A stretch of DNA of 64,000 nucleotides from Sclerodactyla briareus (taxonomy: Eukaryota; Echinodermata; Holothuroidea; Dendrochirotida; Sclerodactylidae). The stretch lies in contig JAODTK010003577.1 in the NCBI GenBank assembly GCA_026419785.1, positions 1 to 64,000 on the forward strand. The letters run 5' to 3'. Below the pieces are notes generated by a model. It ran no database searches, was not told where the DNA came from, and saw nothing but the letters and a program-made list of their open reading frames with translations. Numbering within the stretch: the first letter of the stretch is position 1; the number at the start of each line of letters is the position of its first letter. A program made the position numbers and the translations under genes. Positions 33,601-46,062 of this stretch are shown here, piece after piece.

Positions 33601-36024
33601 GGAGCGAAGCATGAACAGATGAGTTATGGTAATCTATCTATCTGATTTCACAATTCTAGGGATTGATGGACAGTTGCGTGTGTTTTATACACTGTATAAT
33701 GCAAGACCAGGTTTTTCATACTTCACGAGGCGTAGCCGAGTGCATCCAGCGTTGGAATTAACACCCAATGAGGTAAGTATCATGTAGATAAAACACAATC
33801 GACCGTTGATCAACCCCGTTCAATTCGTACATAGAAATTTAGTTTGAATATTGCAACAAACGTCCCTCGTTTAACCACTTCATGATAAATCAGGAACTCC
33901 TGATGAATTTCCAAAGAGTGAAAACCATAAAACAAGAAATCACGAGGTTTATAGAGACGTATATATTTAACGACCAACACAAGCGTACTATGTGCTGTCC
34001 ATCCAGGTTTTCATGCCGATCCCTGATCCCCTTAATTCCCTCTTTCAGGTATTGTACCATCTCAGCCACATGGTACTGTGCACGAAGCCATTAGGAGGTA
34101 TACCCCTTCGATCCCTCACCGACTAGACAGTATAGACTAACTCGCTTTATTCAATACAAGGAACGGAGGCCCGTCATATGTACCCTGTTGAATGCCTCTG
34201 CCTCGAAGCTAATGGCAGGAATAGATATCCCCAGGTCCGTGAATCATTCCCGAAGGACCCAGTGCCTCCAAGATGATCATTGTTGCGGGAATTCTTACAG
34301 GTCCCAAATTTTTCCAAACGTGGCAGATGTTTCCCCCTGATTTCTTCCTATCTTCTGACGGTAACCCCTCAGTGCCCCACAATAACCCTCACCCGAATCG
34401 CTTGCATCACAACCCAAGTCCAAATGGCCACGTGGGTTTACGATGTGCTTCCCTTTTCCCCGAAGTAGCATCAAGTTCTCTCCTACTTGATTTTCGGAAG
34501 CTTTGTTCGGATCACTGAAACGCTCAAAAATACGATACATACCGTCGTTCCTGTAGGTGCGATTTTCCCAGTCCGCCGCACTGTTCTTCGTCGAGCGTGT
34601 CAGCTTGGGCATGATTCCCTGTTAAGGTTGAAGGGACTCGTTTCGTCGGATCCCCAATTTGGTAACTTCGCGAAAGAGGAGCGTCACACGTTCTCATGGC
34701 TAACTATAGTGTCCCGAATAGCAAGTCCGTCGAGACATCGTTTCGGTCTTCCCAGTACGTATTATAACGGCCTCCAGAATTCCCGCTTCGGCGATCCCTA
34801 GTTCTGCAGATTGGGGCAGGATAGTTCACGCTGATCATAGAAAATCGACACATATCGTGGGAATAATGTGAAATGGAAACATATATATTACTTTTAGATC
34901 GAATCACATGCCTCCATGCCGAACGTCGTTGAGAGAAAGGCTAACTGACCTTCCAATTTGTAGCCTGGTGGGCTAAAAGTATGTCCCGCCGCTCGCAAAA
35001 TTGGCACCAATTCTCGTAGAGAATTTGTGAATCTACTTCATTTATTCAACTTGCCGTGGGTACGCCAGGAAACGCTTAGAGGGAACGATTTGGGGCGAGG
35101 AATTCCACGCCAAAAAATCGACGTCTTGACAACTAGCATGACAAAAAGAAGCGCGATGGGTGGCCAACCCGGATTATTGTCATTGCCATGCTCGATATGG
35201 GGGGGGCGATGGGGTGAGATGCCTGTCCACGTGGGGTAAGTATTAATAAATTCACATATTCCCAAACCCGCTCTGTTTTGGTGATTCTAAACTACTCTAA
35301 CGGCGTAACTGGAATTTCGATCAAATTTGACCCATGCAGTAAAAACTGTGCAGGGACTTTCCCCTTCTTGTTTTATCTCTGTCCAAATACCCCGTCGCCA
35401 TCAACGTCTATTTTTCATCCCTAATCCAACGTCTACTTTTTTAATGTCAGAGTGGCTTTCACTCACGTCCATTTTTTGTCACCAAATAGGCTTTCGTCGG
35501 TATTAGACACTTATATCCTTCGCAAAGCACCATTTACCTCCGTCGCTGATTCGCCAAAGTTTTCGATCCCAGCAGGACTATGTACCGTCTTTGGCCTATA
35601 ACTATTTTTTGGGTTATTTTACCTTCTATATATTTGTGGGCAACCCCCCTACACAGAAGCTTGATTCGAGCCAACCGAAAGATTCATGACAGTTCTGCCC
35701 TAATGAAACGGACAAATCTATCTGCTGGCCCTTGGTGAAGAATTCTTACGACCCAATGCCACATTTTAGTGGTCAGCACGGTCCGTATAAGGTAATTTAG
35801 AGACCTTTTAAACACTGAATTCTAACCATTTCCCCCTGGTAGTTTTTTATTGCTAAAAATAAATTATACAACTATTAAACCTTCAAAACCAATGTGAAAC
35901 AAAAAATAAAATCGGGCCAGGTTTAGTAAAAATGACCACCCGATTTTCAGGAAAGGATTCGCCAACTACTGATACTCACAACTGAAAATTTCCCACGATG
36001 TGAGGGTCAACCAATTACTGGCGG
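33601..36024. other. Long unassigned stretch
   Basis: ORFs of 60-105 codons on both strands (for example 34295-34612 minus and 34487-34801 plus) overlap each other and have no recognised domains. No RNA gene, terminal repeat or mobile-element motif found. Confidence 0.4.
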
Positions 36025-36042
36025 TTTTGTGACGTCACAAAA
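36025..36042. promoter_or_regulatory. Perfect 18-bp palindrome containing a CRE-like TGACGTCA
   Basis: TTTTGTGACGTCACAAAA is self-complementary over 18 bp and contains the consensus TGACGTCA bound by CREB/ATF bZIP proteins (established motif). No promoter or gene is visible nearby, so function is unproven. Confidence 0.3.
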
Positions 36043-37240
36043 ATCGGCCAACGCAATGCCCAAATCGCCAAGTCATTTGGTCTTATGTTGAAAGGTTTAT
36101 CTATAGGGTTGTCTCCAGATATTGATGATAATGGCTGTGCAAATAGATCGATTGATTAATTTATATTTTCCACCAATTGGTCCAAGTCTTGGGGTGCAAT
36201 GTCAACTTTCAAAGTGATGCGAACTCGCCCTAGCAAGAGAGAGAAAGATAATAGGATACAGTGGTAACCGCCGGCCCTGCAATTCCCACAAAATGTTGGG
36301 TCTCACCTTTAAAAGAACTTGAGAAAGTTGTACTCATCGATACAACAATTGAGACAATTTCTTCAGGTCTTTAGGATGAGGTCACTGCTGAGAAACTCCA
36401 ACTCCACCGCTCATTTATTATCTATTAGGACCACTAAGCGACCGCGGCGCGATATTGGTATCCCTCTCTTGCGCTTGAAGGGTAGCCCTGTCCCCTTTAC
36501 GGCATTCCAAGGTGCTATTTGCCGATCCCATAACGCTATAGCCTAGCCTATCGGAAAGTAATGACTCTGACACCAATGAGAGCAGGCGGACTGTTACTCG
36601 CCATGGAAGACATTATATGGACAACCATATACAGGAACCACGATATCTGATTATTCGAACCCCCCCCCCCCCCCCCCAATTTAGACCCCCCCCCCCCTCC
36701 ATCTCGTCCGACAACCTCTAGCGCGTCGTCCCTGTGGGAGAGACGCAAGTTAAACGTGAAAAAAAAAACGTCAAACATCTTGTCTGGATGTTTTCAGTCT
36801 GAGAGAACGATTTCACTTCGAGTAAACGTTTCCACACCATTTCGAGAACTTTTACTAATATGTTTGAAGGCAATTTTTCTCAGATCAGAACTTTAAAAGT
36901 AGCCTAACATGCAGGTCCTTGGTAGACAATGACAAGTGAAAACTACATCACCAAATATTTCAACATTAATTTACCGGTTTGTCGCAGAAATCTCATAGGC
37001 TACTGCTAAAACGTCTGATTTTTACCCCCCCCCTACCGCGACTGTTATTACTCAACGCAACTATTCTCAAACGTCGAACGGAAACAGTTAAAAAATGGTC
37101 CTGTGGAAAACGTTTCGTGGTTATTGAATAATAGAACAATGTCACCAAGCTAGGCAAGTAACCACCATGCGCAAGCACTGACAGACAAATGCAAGAGAGG
37201 TGATATATCAGATGGTGTCGAGTACCGCGGTAACAGGATA
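36043..37240. other. Unassigned, with poly-C tracts
   Basis: C runs at 36661-36677 and about 36686-36697, and a short one at 37025-37033. The Gly-rich minus-strand ORF at 36548-36778 is an artefact of them. No gene recognised. Confidence 0.45.
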
Positions 37241-39539
37241 CGTAAATACGGGGGGTGGGGGTGTGGCGGGTGTGACACCCCCTGTGAAAATCAGGAGTGC
37301 GTGTAGCGGGGGACAAAGAGTCGGTCTCCGACTCGAGTTAGGTGGAATGATTGATTATAGCCATGACCTAGTTTTTTAACTATAAGAGCCTGATGATGGC
37401 TGTACAAATAACAGTCGGATCGGTCAGAGAAGTTGCTCTAAGCCTGAACTAGTGAAGAAGTTATTACGTTCATGCCATGGGGCAACGACCGACTACGGGA
37501 CCTATTAACCACTGGCTTGTGAGCGTGATCTCACCACAGATGGCAGCCTGTGATCGGTGGGCAGAACTTGCTGGTTTGGTCGCCTTCTCAGTGTTTGATC
37601 AGGGGTCACCGATATGGAGTTCTGGGTAAATAGGCAGCTTTTTCCCACATATGTAAGTGGATATGTACGTAAGTGTGCATTGGCTTTGTGTTCCCCTAAT
37701 TTGCAGTCCAACTGACATTTAATACGCTAGATTGGTCAAAAATCTAAATTGTAGTGTATGTTGCGATGTGCATTTCTGAATTCCTGGTAGTAAAGACAAG
37801 AGTTGATTAAAAAAAATGAAACTCATTTCCACCTCATTTGAATCATAATTACGATATTTTTGTACCTACCTTTAGAACTTACATTCGAAAAACGGCGCCA
37901 CGGGAGCCTCTACCGCCCCCCCTCCCCCGGTCGGGAAAGCCAAAGGCGGAGAAAAAGTCAGGGAGAAAAGAAAGAAGAAACAGGTGCGTGGCGCCACGTC
38001 CGAGGATTGCAGGAAAATTTATAAACTATGATGGACAGGTGTGCCAAGTGTTTCAGCTCCATCGAAACAATATCGGGATCAGCTCTGATGCTTATGCAAG
38101 ACCATGAGGTGAATGCCAAGGTCTCCTGTCTTCCATGTACCCACGTCATCATTATGTGAACCTGTAGGGTTCAAGCACTTCTGAAAAATCACGTTAATAA
38201 CTCATATCCAGCGTACAGCCAATTAGTATCTCACTATGATAACCTAATATGAGTGAACAGGTATTCATGTAGCTACGTTACAGACCGGTCTGAAACACAT
38301 TATTCTTAACACACAGTTACGTTAGTCGAGGAAAAAAATATGTGGCAAAAAAATGAATATTTTTAAAAAGAATTCATGCTAGTTTAATATGTATAGGGAT
38401 AGCAACCATTCGCGTCTGAGGGGTTTCAGTTCGCAAAACTTCCCAGAAGGGAAGGGGGACACCTCCCCTTGACCCCTCCCCAAGATCAGTCTATCAAACA
38501 AGTTCACATAACGAAAACAATTGGCCATCCAGTCGGGAACCCACAGAGCACCCTCGCGAGCCGCATGGCGCCGCCTCTGGTACAGTACGATAATAAGAAA
38601 TCGGTGCCGGAAAATTCTGTCGATCTCAAAAATGATTCACACCCCGCTGGAAAATGATGTATATACGCCCCTGACGGCTACAGTTATGATATTGAGCATA
38701 CTCATTGACTATGGCTATAAAGGGCTATCAACAAACTGCAACGGGGACTCTATAACTATACAAGGTCTGGCGCCGACTTTCTTTGACTGATTTAAGGAAA
38801 TCACCGCGTTAAAATTATAGTGGACCGTCAACCTGCTGCCCCAGTTTAGAACTCGGTAGTCTGGTTCCTCGAGTGTCGGATTCGATAATGTAAACAAACC
38901 TCTCTCACGGGGAGCTCAATGAGAAAGCTAGGGGAAACAATTGGGGTATTTATTTGAACTTATTAGAATGTAACCACACGATGACAACAAAAATGTAACC
39001 CACGCCTAGCCAGGGGCATGCTTATCCATAAACAAGTTAAACTGATCGCATGTACTGCATGTGACGAACAGATCGAAGAACGAACGGACGGAGAGACATG
39101 ATGACTGTCGAGTGCCTCACCCGACAGCTAAAAAAAAAACACTTACCATCCACATCATGTTTTCTCTGGTATCACCGAAGAATACGGTCCAGATATGAGC
39201 TGTGTTACGTGACCTCCCAGCTACGACGATATCATTGAATGTACGTAAATCAGGAACAAAACAGGCCTCCAACTCGGCAGGCACGGATAAGCCAGACGAC
39301 ACAACCATCAGCCGCAATTAGGCGACAGAAACATGTGATAAGCTAGGTGTTTACTACGAGAGAACTGCTATTCAGTTATTGGAGGAACTTCTCACACGAG
39401 ATATATGATATAGCAGACTGTGATTAATTAAGAACTCATGAATACCTCGAATCCTATGTAGCTATGTAAGGTATAAGTGTGTGAACGGAGGGTTACGCGG
39501 TACTAATTCCAGTGCTTAAACCAGGCTGGAGGGGGATAC
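37241..39539. other. Unassigned, with a GGCGCC-ended repeat fragment
   Basis: 38430-38582 (CACCTCCCCTTGACCCCTCC, then ATGGCGCCGCCTCTGG) resembles 63895-63990 (GGCACCCCTCCCCTTGGACC, then CCTGGCGCCGCCCC). A minus-strand counterpart may lie at about 37890-37930. No gene recognised; the ORFs are short and unconserved-looking. Confidence 0.45.
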
Positions 39540-40415
39540 CGCCCGATGTTCATAAGGCCTTTTATTCATAAGTCCTTTTGTTCAGGAAGCCTTTATTCAT
39601 AACGTGCAAATTTTCGGAAAAGATCCGTTTATATTCTAATGACTAGAAAAGGTCCGATATTCATAAAAAAAAGGTCTTTGTTCATAAGGTCGATTTCATA
39701 TGACCGAAAAGGCCCGTTTTTCATAATTTTTCAAAGGGTCTGTTATTCATAACAAGCACAAAGGTCCGATCTGCATATAGTAAAAAAGAATGTCCCGATA
39801 TTCATATGGCGAAAAGGGTCCGTAATTCATAAAAGGGAAGGGGCCCGTTATTCATATAGCAAAAGTGTCCGTTATTCATAATCATAATCGCGAAAAAGTC
39901 CGTTATTCATAATGTTGGTTGCTTTTCAATGATATACGTGCCAAACAGATGATTCTAACCTATGCGAGGTCCGGGATGCAAACCCTAAAACTGCACTTTT
40001 TTGTCAGCTGCGATCCATGGCGATTCACGACCGGTGTTTGGTTTTCCTATTATGAATAACGAACCCTTTCTCCGATTATGAATATGGACCCTTTTCCCTA
40101 TTATAATTATGAACAAAAAAAAAACGGACCTTTTTTTCCTATTATATAACGGACCTTTTTTTTCCATTATGAATATCAGGACCTTTCCTCTCATTATGAA
40201 TAACGGACCCTTTTTCCTAATATGAATAACGGACCGTTTTTCCTATTAATGAATACCAAGCCCGACCTTTTCATTATTATAAATAAAGGACCGTTTTTAC
40301 TATTATGACAGTCGGACCTTCTTTGTGGGTGATTATTAATATCGGACCTATATAAAGAACCTTTTCGGCCATTAAAAATAACGGGCCTTATATAAACAGG
40401 CCCTATGTAATAAAA
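39540..40415. repeat. Two-armed minisatellite: about 26-bp units inverted around a unique spacer
   Basis: The left arm (about 39540-39920) is a chain of diverged units reading AAAAGGTCCGTTATTCATAA with short linkers; roughly 14-16 can be counted. The spacer (about 39921-40040) is non-repetitive. The right arm (about 40041-40415) repeats the reverse complement, TTATGAATAACGGACCTTTT, again about 14-16 times. The arms could in principle fold into a long imperfect hairpin. The Lys/Arg/Ile-rich ORFs on the minus strand (39985-40194, 40194-40448) are translations of the units. No coding function is claimed. Confidence 0.9.
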
Positions 40416-40727
40416 AACACACTTCTTCCGCACACATCGGGCTGTCACCGGCGTAACGACACAATTGTGTCTTGGAGAACTTGAAATTGGCGATCAACGG
40501 AACTTTTTGGTACTTCCATGCCTTATTGCGGACTCAGTGCGCATTCTCTTGCGTAAAATTGTACGTGATCCACCCTCCAATCCCTATTTGAGGCACAGCT
40601 CGGATATTTCAAGAAAATCTTCAGATATAATATGTCTATAGATTATCACCTTTAATTTGGGCACAATTGGGCCTACATGTATAGAACTTACCCTGGAATT
40701 CTTTCGTCTTATTCCTACGACGCTGGC
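40416..40727. other. Unassigned
   Basis: Nothing recognisable between the minisatellite and the following element. Confidence 0.4.
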
Positions 40728-42010
40728 ATGGGCGTCAACAGTGGGGGACGGGGGGGGGGACATGCCCCCACTTTTCAAAGTGGGGATACTATCGTTTTGT
40801 CCCCCCCCCCCCCTTCCGGACCGCAATAAAAAATAATAGGAGGCACTGCCCGATTTTGTATCACTCTAAACTGATGTCAATTTTTGTCCACCCAAACAGT
40901 AATCGCGTTTTTAAATGGTCTTAAAAGATGGACTGTCGTCTGGCTGGCGTCCAGCGAACAGGAGGGCGAATTTTGCATGACGTCACGCGACAAAAATATC
41001 GTAATGTGCACACAACTCGTGATCTAATGGAATCAATCTTCAATATTATTAATATCAATTTATTTGGACGGAAATAATACGTGAAAAATACCATTTGGTT
41101 TCAAATTATCTAAATTTGCTGGGTGCCGTATATTGTTTACAAAATTTATTTTAATTGACGACAACTTGACCATCTTTAAGTCAACTAATTCCAGTGCGTG
41201 CGGACCTCCCCCAGGTAAAGAACTGGACCCGACTAGGGCCTTAGTCGACGAATACACATGTTCCATAGTCCACAGTTCTCGAATTTTAAATCGAATAGCC
41301 AAAAGTGCTTTGATTTTCTCAAGTGTTTTTCGCGCGCAATGATGTTTTTCTTCCAGGCGTTGTAGGCCTACTTATGTCGGGTAAATGCTTCGAATCATTG
41401 TTGTTCACTCGAATATTTCAAGCCTTGGTGGTAGACACCCTCCCCCCCCCCCCAGCTGTTTTTCTATTATGAGAAATTCGGGTGGAAATTGACAATTTGG
41501 GAAGGAAAAAGACAGAGTGAAAAGAATGCTTGAATTTTTTTTCAAACTTTTCCGATAAAATGCCCGGAAAAAATGCAAAAACTTTAGGGCGCTCCGCGCG
41601 CGGCCGGTAGTTCCCAATGATTGACTGATTTTCTGCTCCCAGTTGGGAGTGGTCCCTGCGCTTACGGCTTTTTCTTTTCGATCCCACCAGAGAACCGGTT
41701 CGGTAGACTCCTTGATCCCACGCGAACAAAGCCAGAGTAGAAAATGTAATGAAAAATTACCATTGTGCATTCGGTAATCCTTAGTATCACAATGACACAA
41801 AACTTTTGTTGTCTTTTACCCAAATCACACATTTAGATGGGTTGCTATTGAGCCTGGCAAGTGCTGTTTTCCGTCGATCTGAGGGTAAATGAAAATCGGA
41901 AATTTTTCTGGTACGCTTCGCGCAACCCATGGTGGCGCTCCGCTTAGATGGTAATTTGCATTCAGATGTTCCCCTCACTTTTCCAAACGCTCGACGCCCC
42001 TGGACGCTAT
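40728..42010 (-). mobile_element. Core-repeat element, reverse orientation, copy 2
   Basis: Collinear with 22580-23655 but longer, with about 200 bp extra near 40960-41220. Plus-strand landmarks: CATGGGCGTCAACAGTGGGG (40728), CCGATTTTGTATCACTCTAA (about 40850), CGACTAGGGCC (41230), TTTTTCTTCCAGGCGTTGTA (41345), ATGCTTCGAATCATTGTTGT (41385), TTCCGATAAAATGCCCGG (about 41548). The core is on the minus strand at 41911-41952 and contains GCGCCACCATGGGTTGCGC. No transposase or RT frame was seen. Confidence 0.78.
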
Positions 42011-42654
42011 ATATTAACTTGACACATGCGTAAATGTCAAAAATCATATCATGAGTCCAGGGTCGAAGACAAACTTTAGTGGCCTGATGGGAGACTGTGA
42101 ATAGTTGGCGACCCTGAGACTGGCCTGTAAGGCGACCTCAGTTTGCGATGATGAAATGCCCTAAATTTTGAAGGGATGAGTTCCGATCTTCGTCACAAAC
42201 AGTCCCGCTTGGGAAACTAATCAAACTGGCCTCTGGGATTCCTATCTTGCAAAAAAGCAAAGTCTCACTTACCAGTCGATGAAATGCACTCGTCGAAGGG
42301 AGAGAAAATAATCAGCAGTTTTTGGAAAATGTTAGTATATACCAACCCGCAGCACTCATCAGTCAACAACATTTACAACGGCACGACCATTTGTCTGCGA
42401 GTACGATGACACGAATGCATGTATTTTGCACAATTGTATTAGCCGGTGGTGTCCTTGAATTGTACTCTCAGGGGAAATGGTAATCATTACAATTACCCGG
42501 GATACATTTTACCTAACCAAATAAAATGGATGTACCTATGTGGTAGAAAGCGATTGAGGCTTAGAATGTACTGTCTATGGTAGATTGTCGATCATGCAGT
42601 TTTTACCATACAGCAGGATATTTTTTGACCATTGCTGGGGTCGAGTCCTCTCAA
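42011..42654. other. Unassigned
   Basis: No recognisable feature. Confidence 0.4.
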
Positions 42655-42722
42655 ACCCGAGTCCGAGTCATCAATATCTGATCCGAGTCCGAGTCATTTG
42701 CTTCCGAGTCCGAGTGACCTGT
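42655..42722 (+). repeat. Short minisatellite of CCGAGTCCGAGTC units
   Basis: CCGAGTCCGAGTCAT, CCGAGTCCGAGTCAT and CCGAGTCCGAGTGAC follow one another with short A/T-rich spacers. The Arg/Val-rich ORFs here are artefacts. Confidence 0.85.
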
Positions 42723-43965
42723 ACTATTTTACAAAACTTAACAACTGCTGTATTGCTTGCTGATACCCGGGTATGTTTCCAAATGCAGCGGCTACTGATT
42801 ACATGTATGTACCTTCCATAACAAGACTTTAAATAGGGACTGGGGCTGGTCCACCTCATGAAGGTGCCGAAAATCAGAGGTCTAATGATTCTACTTCTAC
42901 TCAGATAGCCGAGATGTAAAGGGCATTGATGACTATACTTTGGTGGCAACCAATTACACAAATGGGAGTTGTCTTGTTGGCTGGACTCCTGGAGGGTACA
43001 GGCACATTCCAATAAAAAAATATAACACTTTTGATTAGAAAATTAAATTTGTGCAAATGATCGATTCGATTGCCATGCCTTCTCTAGCATTGGAACGCAT
43101 AGAATAAATGAAATGCTCCCTCTTCCACATTCATCTCCTTTTTTTATGGAAGTTTTTTGTTCATCAGTGAACCCATTCCTCCGCTCCCCTTGAATCAATC
43201 TTCTGATTCACATACCTTATCTATTCACTTCTCACATTGACTATTCGTTATCTATGTCACAATGAATAAATGAGCTGGACGCATATCGATTCAATAGATA
43301 TCGAAAGTGTTACTGCAAATGTTCGTTGGGGGCAGAGCCAATGCAACCCCGATGAATTATAGAGATAAATACCGCCTGCCGGTAACTTCCGCCATGATCT
43401 ATCACATTGTGCTATCCCCCCCAAATGCACGCGGAAAGTAAAGTGCCACCTGCCACTGCCAAATATGACACGCACATGATAAGAAAGTATCCTAATATCA
43501 CATTGGCACAAGTGAGATGAGCAGATAAATAATCTTATAACATCATAATGAAATCTAGGCTATAAATCTTCCGCAAAACAGATTTATATTTCGGTTGTGT
43601 CAATGTTAGTTTTAGCAGTCCGGAAGAAAAACCCTCCTTTTGGGGTGCAAAAACACGGGCCCCCGAAGGAGGATCTAAACCCCCGATCGAGGGTGCCATT
43701 TTGTAGTTCCACCCACAATGCCTTGCCCCTGTCGATACATTAGCGTGTGATCACAACTTCGAACGATAGCTAAAAAACGACGTGTTCTTTGTGGAGATCA
43801 ATGACTGACCGTTTTCTCTGAGAGAATAATTCACTACTACAGATCGACTATATGTCACTTCCTTTTTCCACCATTCCACGTGTATTTTCTAGAAAATACA
43901 TTAGAAAGTTGAAACTTCGCCCGGTGATATCGTGTACCGGGTCGTCGCTTTATTACGCATAATCC
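42723..43965. other. Unassigned
   Basis: No gene or named repeat found. Confidence 0.4.
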
Positions 43966-44130
43966 AGTCAATGCTGGCTTCAGCGGATTGCCGCGGAAAT
44001 TCCAATACTGGTTTGAACACCAAGCGCGCATGACACGAATGTGGCGCCCGCGGCAGCTGCGCAGCTATGTACGTGGCCGGCCGGCTATAGCTCCCTGCAT
44101 CGCGTTGCGTTCCGCTTGCTGTCGTCATCA
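43966..44130. promoter_or_regulatory. CpG-dense patch (possible small CpG island)
   Basis: Counting by eye gives about 17 CpG in about 155 bp (for example GTGGCGCCCGCGGCAGCTGC and GTGGCCGGCCGGC), far above the neighbouring AT-rich DNA. CpG-dense patches can mark promoters, but no downstream exon is recognisable, so this is a weak call. Confidence 0.25.
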
Positions 44131-44839
44131 GCTAGCCAGGATGGGAGCTTGTCATAATTCATCTTTACCGTTTATTGTGGATGAAACCAAACTATTTTCA
44201 TTCGGGCAGCTAAACCTGATTTCAGTTTAGGCCTAGCCTCAGAGCCAGCATAAACCAACTCTGGAAGCTGTTTACTTGGATTGCGTGTGTATAAAGTCCC
44301 GATGGCGGGAGCGTGTGAAAACCTGGGAATAACGTGTGTCACACGCCAACTGAGTTTGAGCTCCAGGGGCCCATCATTATGTTGGTTACATACACACAAT
44401 GGTCCTTCGATAGAAGGTCATTGAGGTGTTGAGGAACTTTGGGCACCAAAGGCCTTTTTTTTTTTTTTTTTTTTTTTACACACATACCTATTATGATGGC
44501 CCTTCTAAAATCCTACTTAATGGCCTTCCATTTGGCCATAACAGTGTGTCCAAGTTTGGGTCAACATCCGTCAAGAAACTAACATCTGAGCGCCCTCCAC
44601 AATTTTACAGATGAGATAATATAGGCAAACGGATAAAAAAGACTGACGGTGGCATGATCCCAAATAGCTTAAAAAAACACTAGAGCTGGTTGAGCGGCAC
44701 CAGATTTACTAAAAGTACCCACATTCATCGTTGAAGATCAGTCAGACTAGCTGTGTAGCTGTTCATTATTGCCAAACATCGTTTTATACCGTCATCGGCC
44801 ATGTCTGTAGGTCAGTGCATGACGTCAATCCATCTTCAA
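44131..44839. other. Unassigned, with a poly-T run
   Basis: Poly-T at about 44455-44476. No gene recognised. Confidence 0.4.
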
Positions 44840-45025
44840 AGTGGGGGGGGGGGGGGACATGACCAAAGTGGGGGGGGGGACATGCACCCTCGCCGCAAAA
44901 AAAAAAATCTGTGTGAAAAATAAAGTCAATGGGAGCATCCTCCACAGTGGGGGAACCGCGCCCCCCCACTCAAAATGTGGGTGAACCGCCCCCCCCCCCA
45001 CCCAATTGGCGCCCATGTCAGATGG
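44840..45025 (-). repeat. Poly-G/C-rich fragment of a core-repeat-type element end
   Basis: Read on the minus strand it opens CATGGGCGCCAATTGGGTGG and continues with alternating G runs and GGTTCACCC/GGTTCCCCC statements. The opening matches 52261 (CATGGGCGCCGATCCTGGAG) and, more loosely, 40728. The internal statement ACATG-CC-AAAGTGGGGGGG is present twice. Confidence 0.6.
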
Positions 45026-46062
45026 TAGCATACATAAATACCCAGTAATGCGATATAAGTGTGACATGAAGACAAAAGAAGCGACCTTCCGATTTGCAAG
45101 ATCATTGAGCTGCTTTTGCAGACGGATTTGGTTCAGCTTCATTGGCCATGTAACACTGAGTGTATTAATGCTAACCACCTCTTTTGGAGTTCAGCCTTGA
45201 AGAGTAACGAGTAGGCGATCAATGACCTTCCCCCCCCATTCAATAATGCAAAGCGTTTACAGACGTTACAACTTCCTCCATGATTCATTTACGGACAACT
45301 GCATGTTCGGATAAGCCGAATTTATGTCGTGGGGAATGGGAAAACTATATTTTTATAGGCCCAACTCCCATTTCACTCCCGCCGTTCCTATGTGGAGTTA
45401 TTGGTCTGCAAAGTTTGGCCGTCCATTATGAAGGGAAATTGGGAGAATCCCCGATGCGCATTACCTAACGTCACCCTCGGACAACCCGGGAAGTTATGGT
45501 ATTATAATTTCATTTCGTTGGATAGGTTACATTTAGCAGAAGGTATGTCGTCTTTCTCTCCCCAAAACAACCACCCACCTACGCAACCCACTACAGCAAT
45601 CCTCTCACTGGACTCAATGCTTCCGACGTGAACATAATGTGTAATTTTCGTAGAACCAAGATCGCAAGTATGACAGTCATTTATATTGCGTGATGGGATG
45701 GTTTTCGATCGTTTGCGCAATGCCAGGCACAGACCTCAACGGACTGTAACTTCATAACGAAAGTCGTATGAACGTCGTTTGGACTGACGCATTCCAGTTT
45801 TTTCTTTCACTATATGAGTAGCCTCTTCATAATTCGTTCTGCCGTTGTCCTTCAACTAAAGTGAAGGATTCTTGTAGCATGATGTGTGGTGGCTTGCGTT
45901 TGAATTAAAGCTCATATATGTTTCTTTATAAAAGATTACATGACCCCCTATTTGTTTGTGGGTTCAGTTAAAATGTCACCAGAGGTTCAAATTGTGAAAT
46001 CTTATCCAACACCAGTTCAGAACGCTTGGTCGGAACAAACTGACACTAGAATGTGTAGATGA
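45026..46062. other. Unassigned
   Basis: A C run at 45230-45238. ORFs of 60-80 codons have no recognised domain. Confidence 0.4.

Noticed and set aside
39540..40415. CRISPR-like array of short repeats
   Set aside because: Units are heavily diverged, linkers are not uniform spacers, the orientation flips midway, and the genome is animal. It is a minisatellite with opposed arms.
39985..40448. Two minus-strand ORFs rich in Arg, Lys and Ile, as a possible small repetitive protein
   Set aside because: They are simply the translated minisatellite units, and the frame is not kept along the arm.
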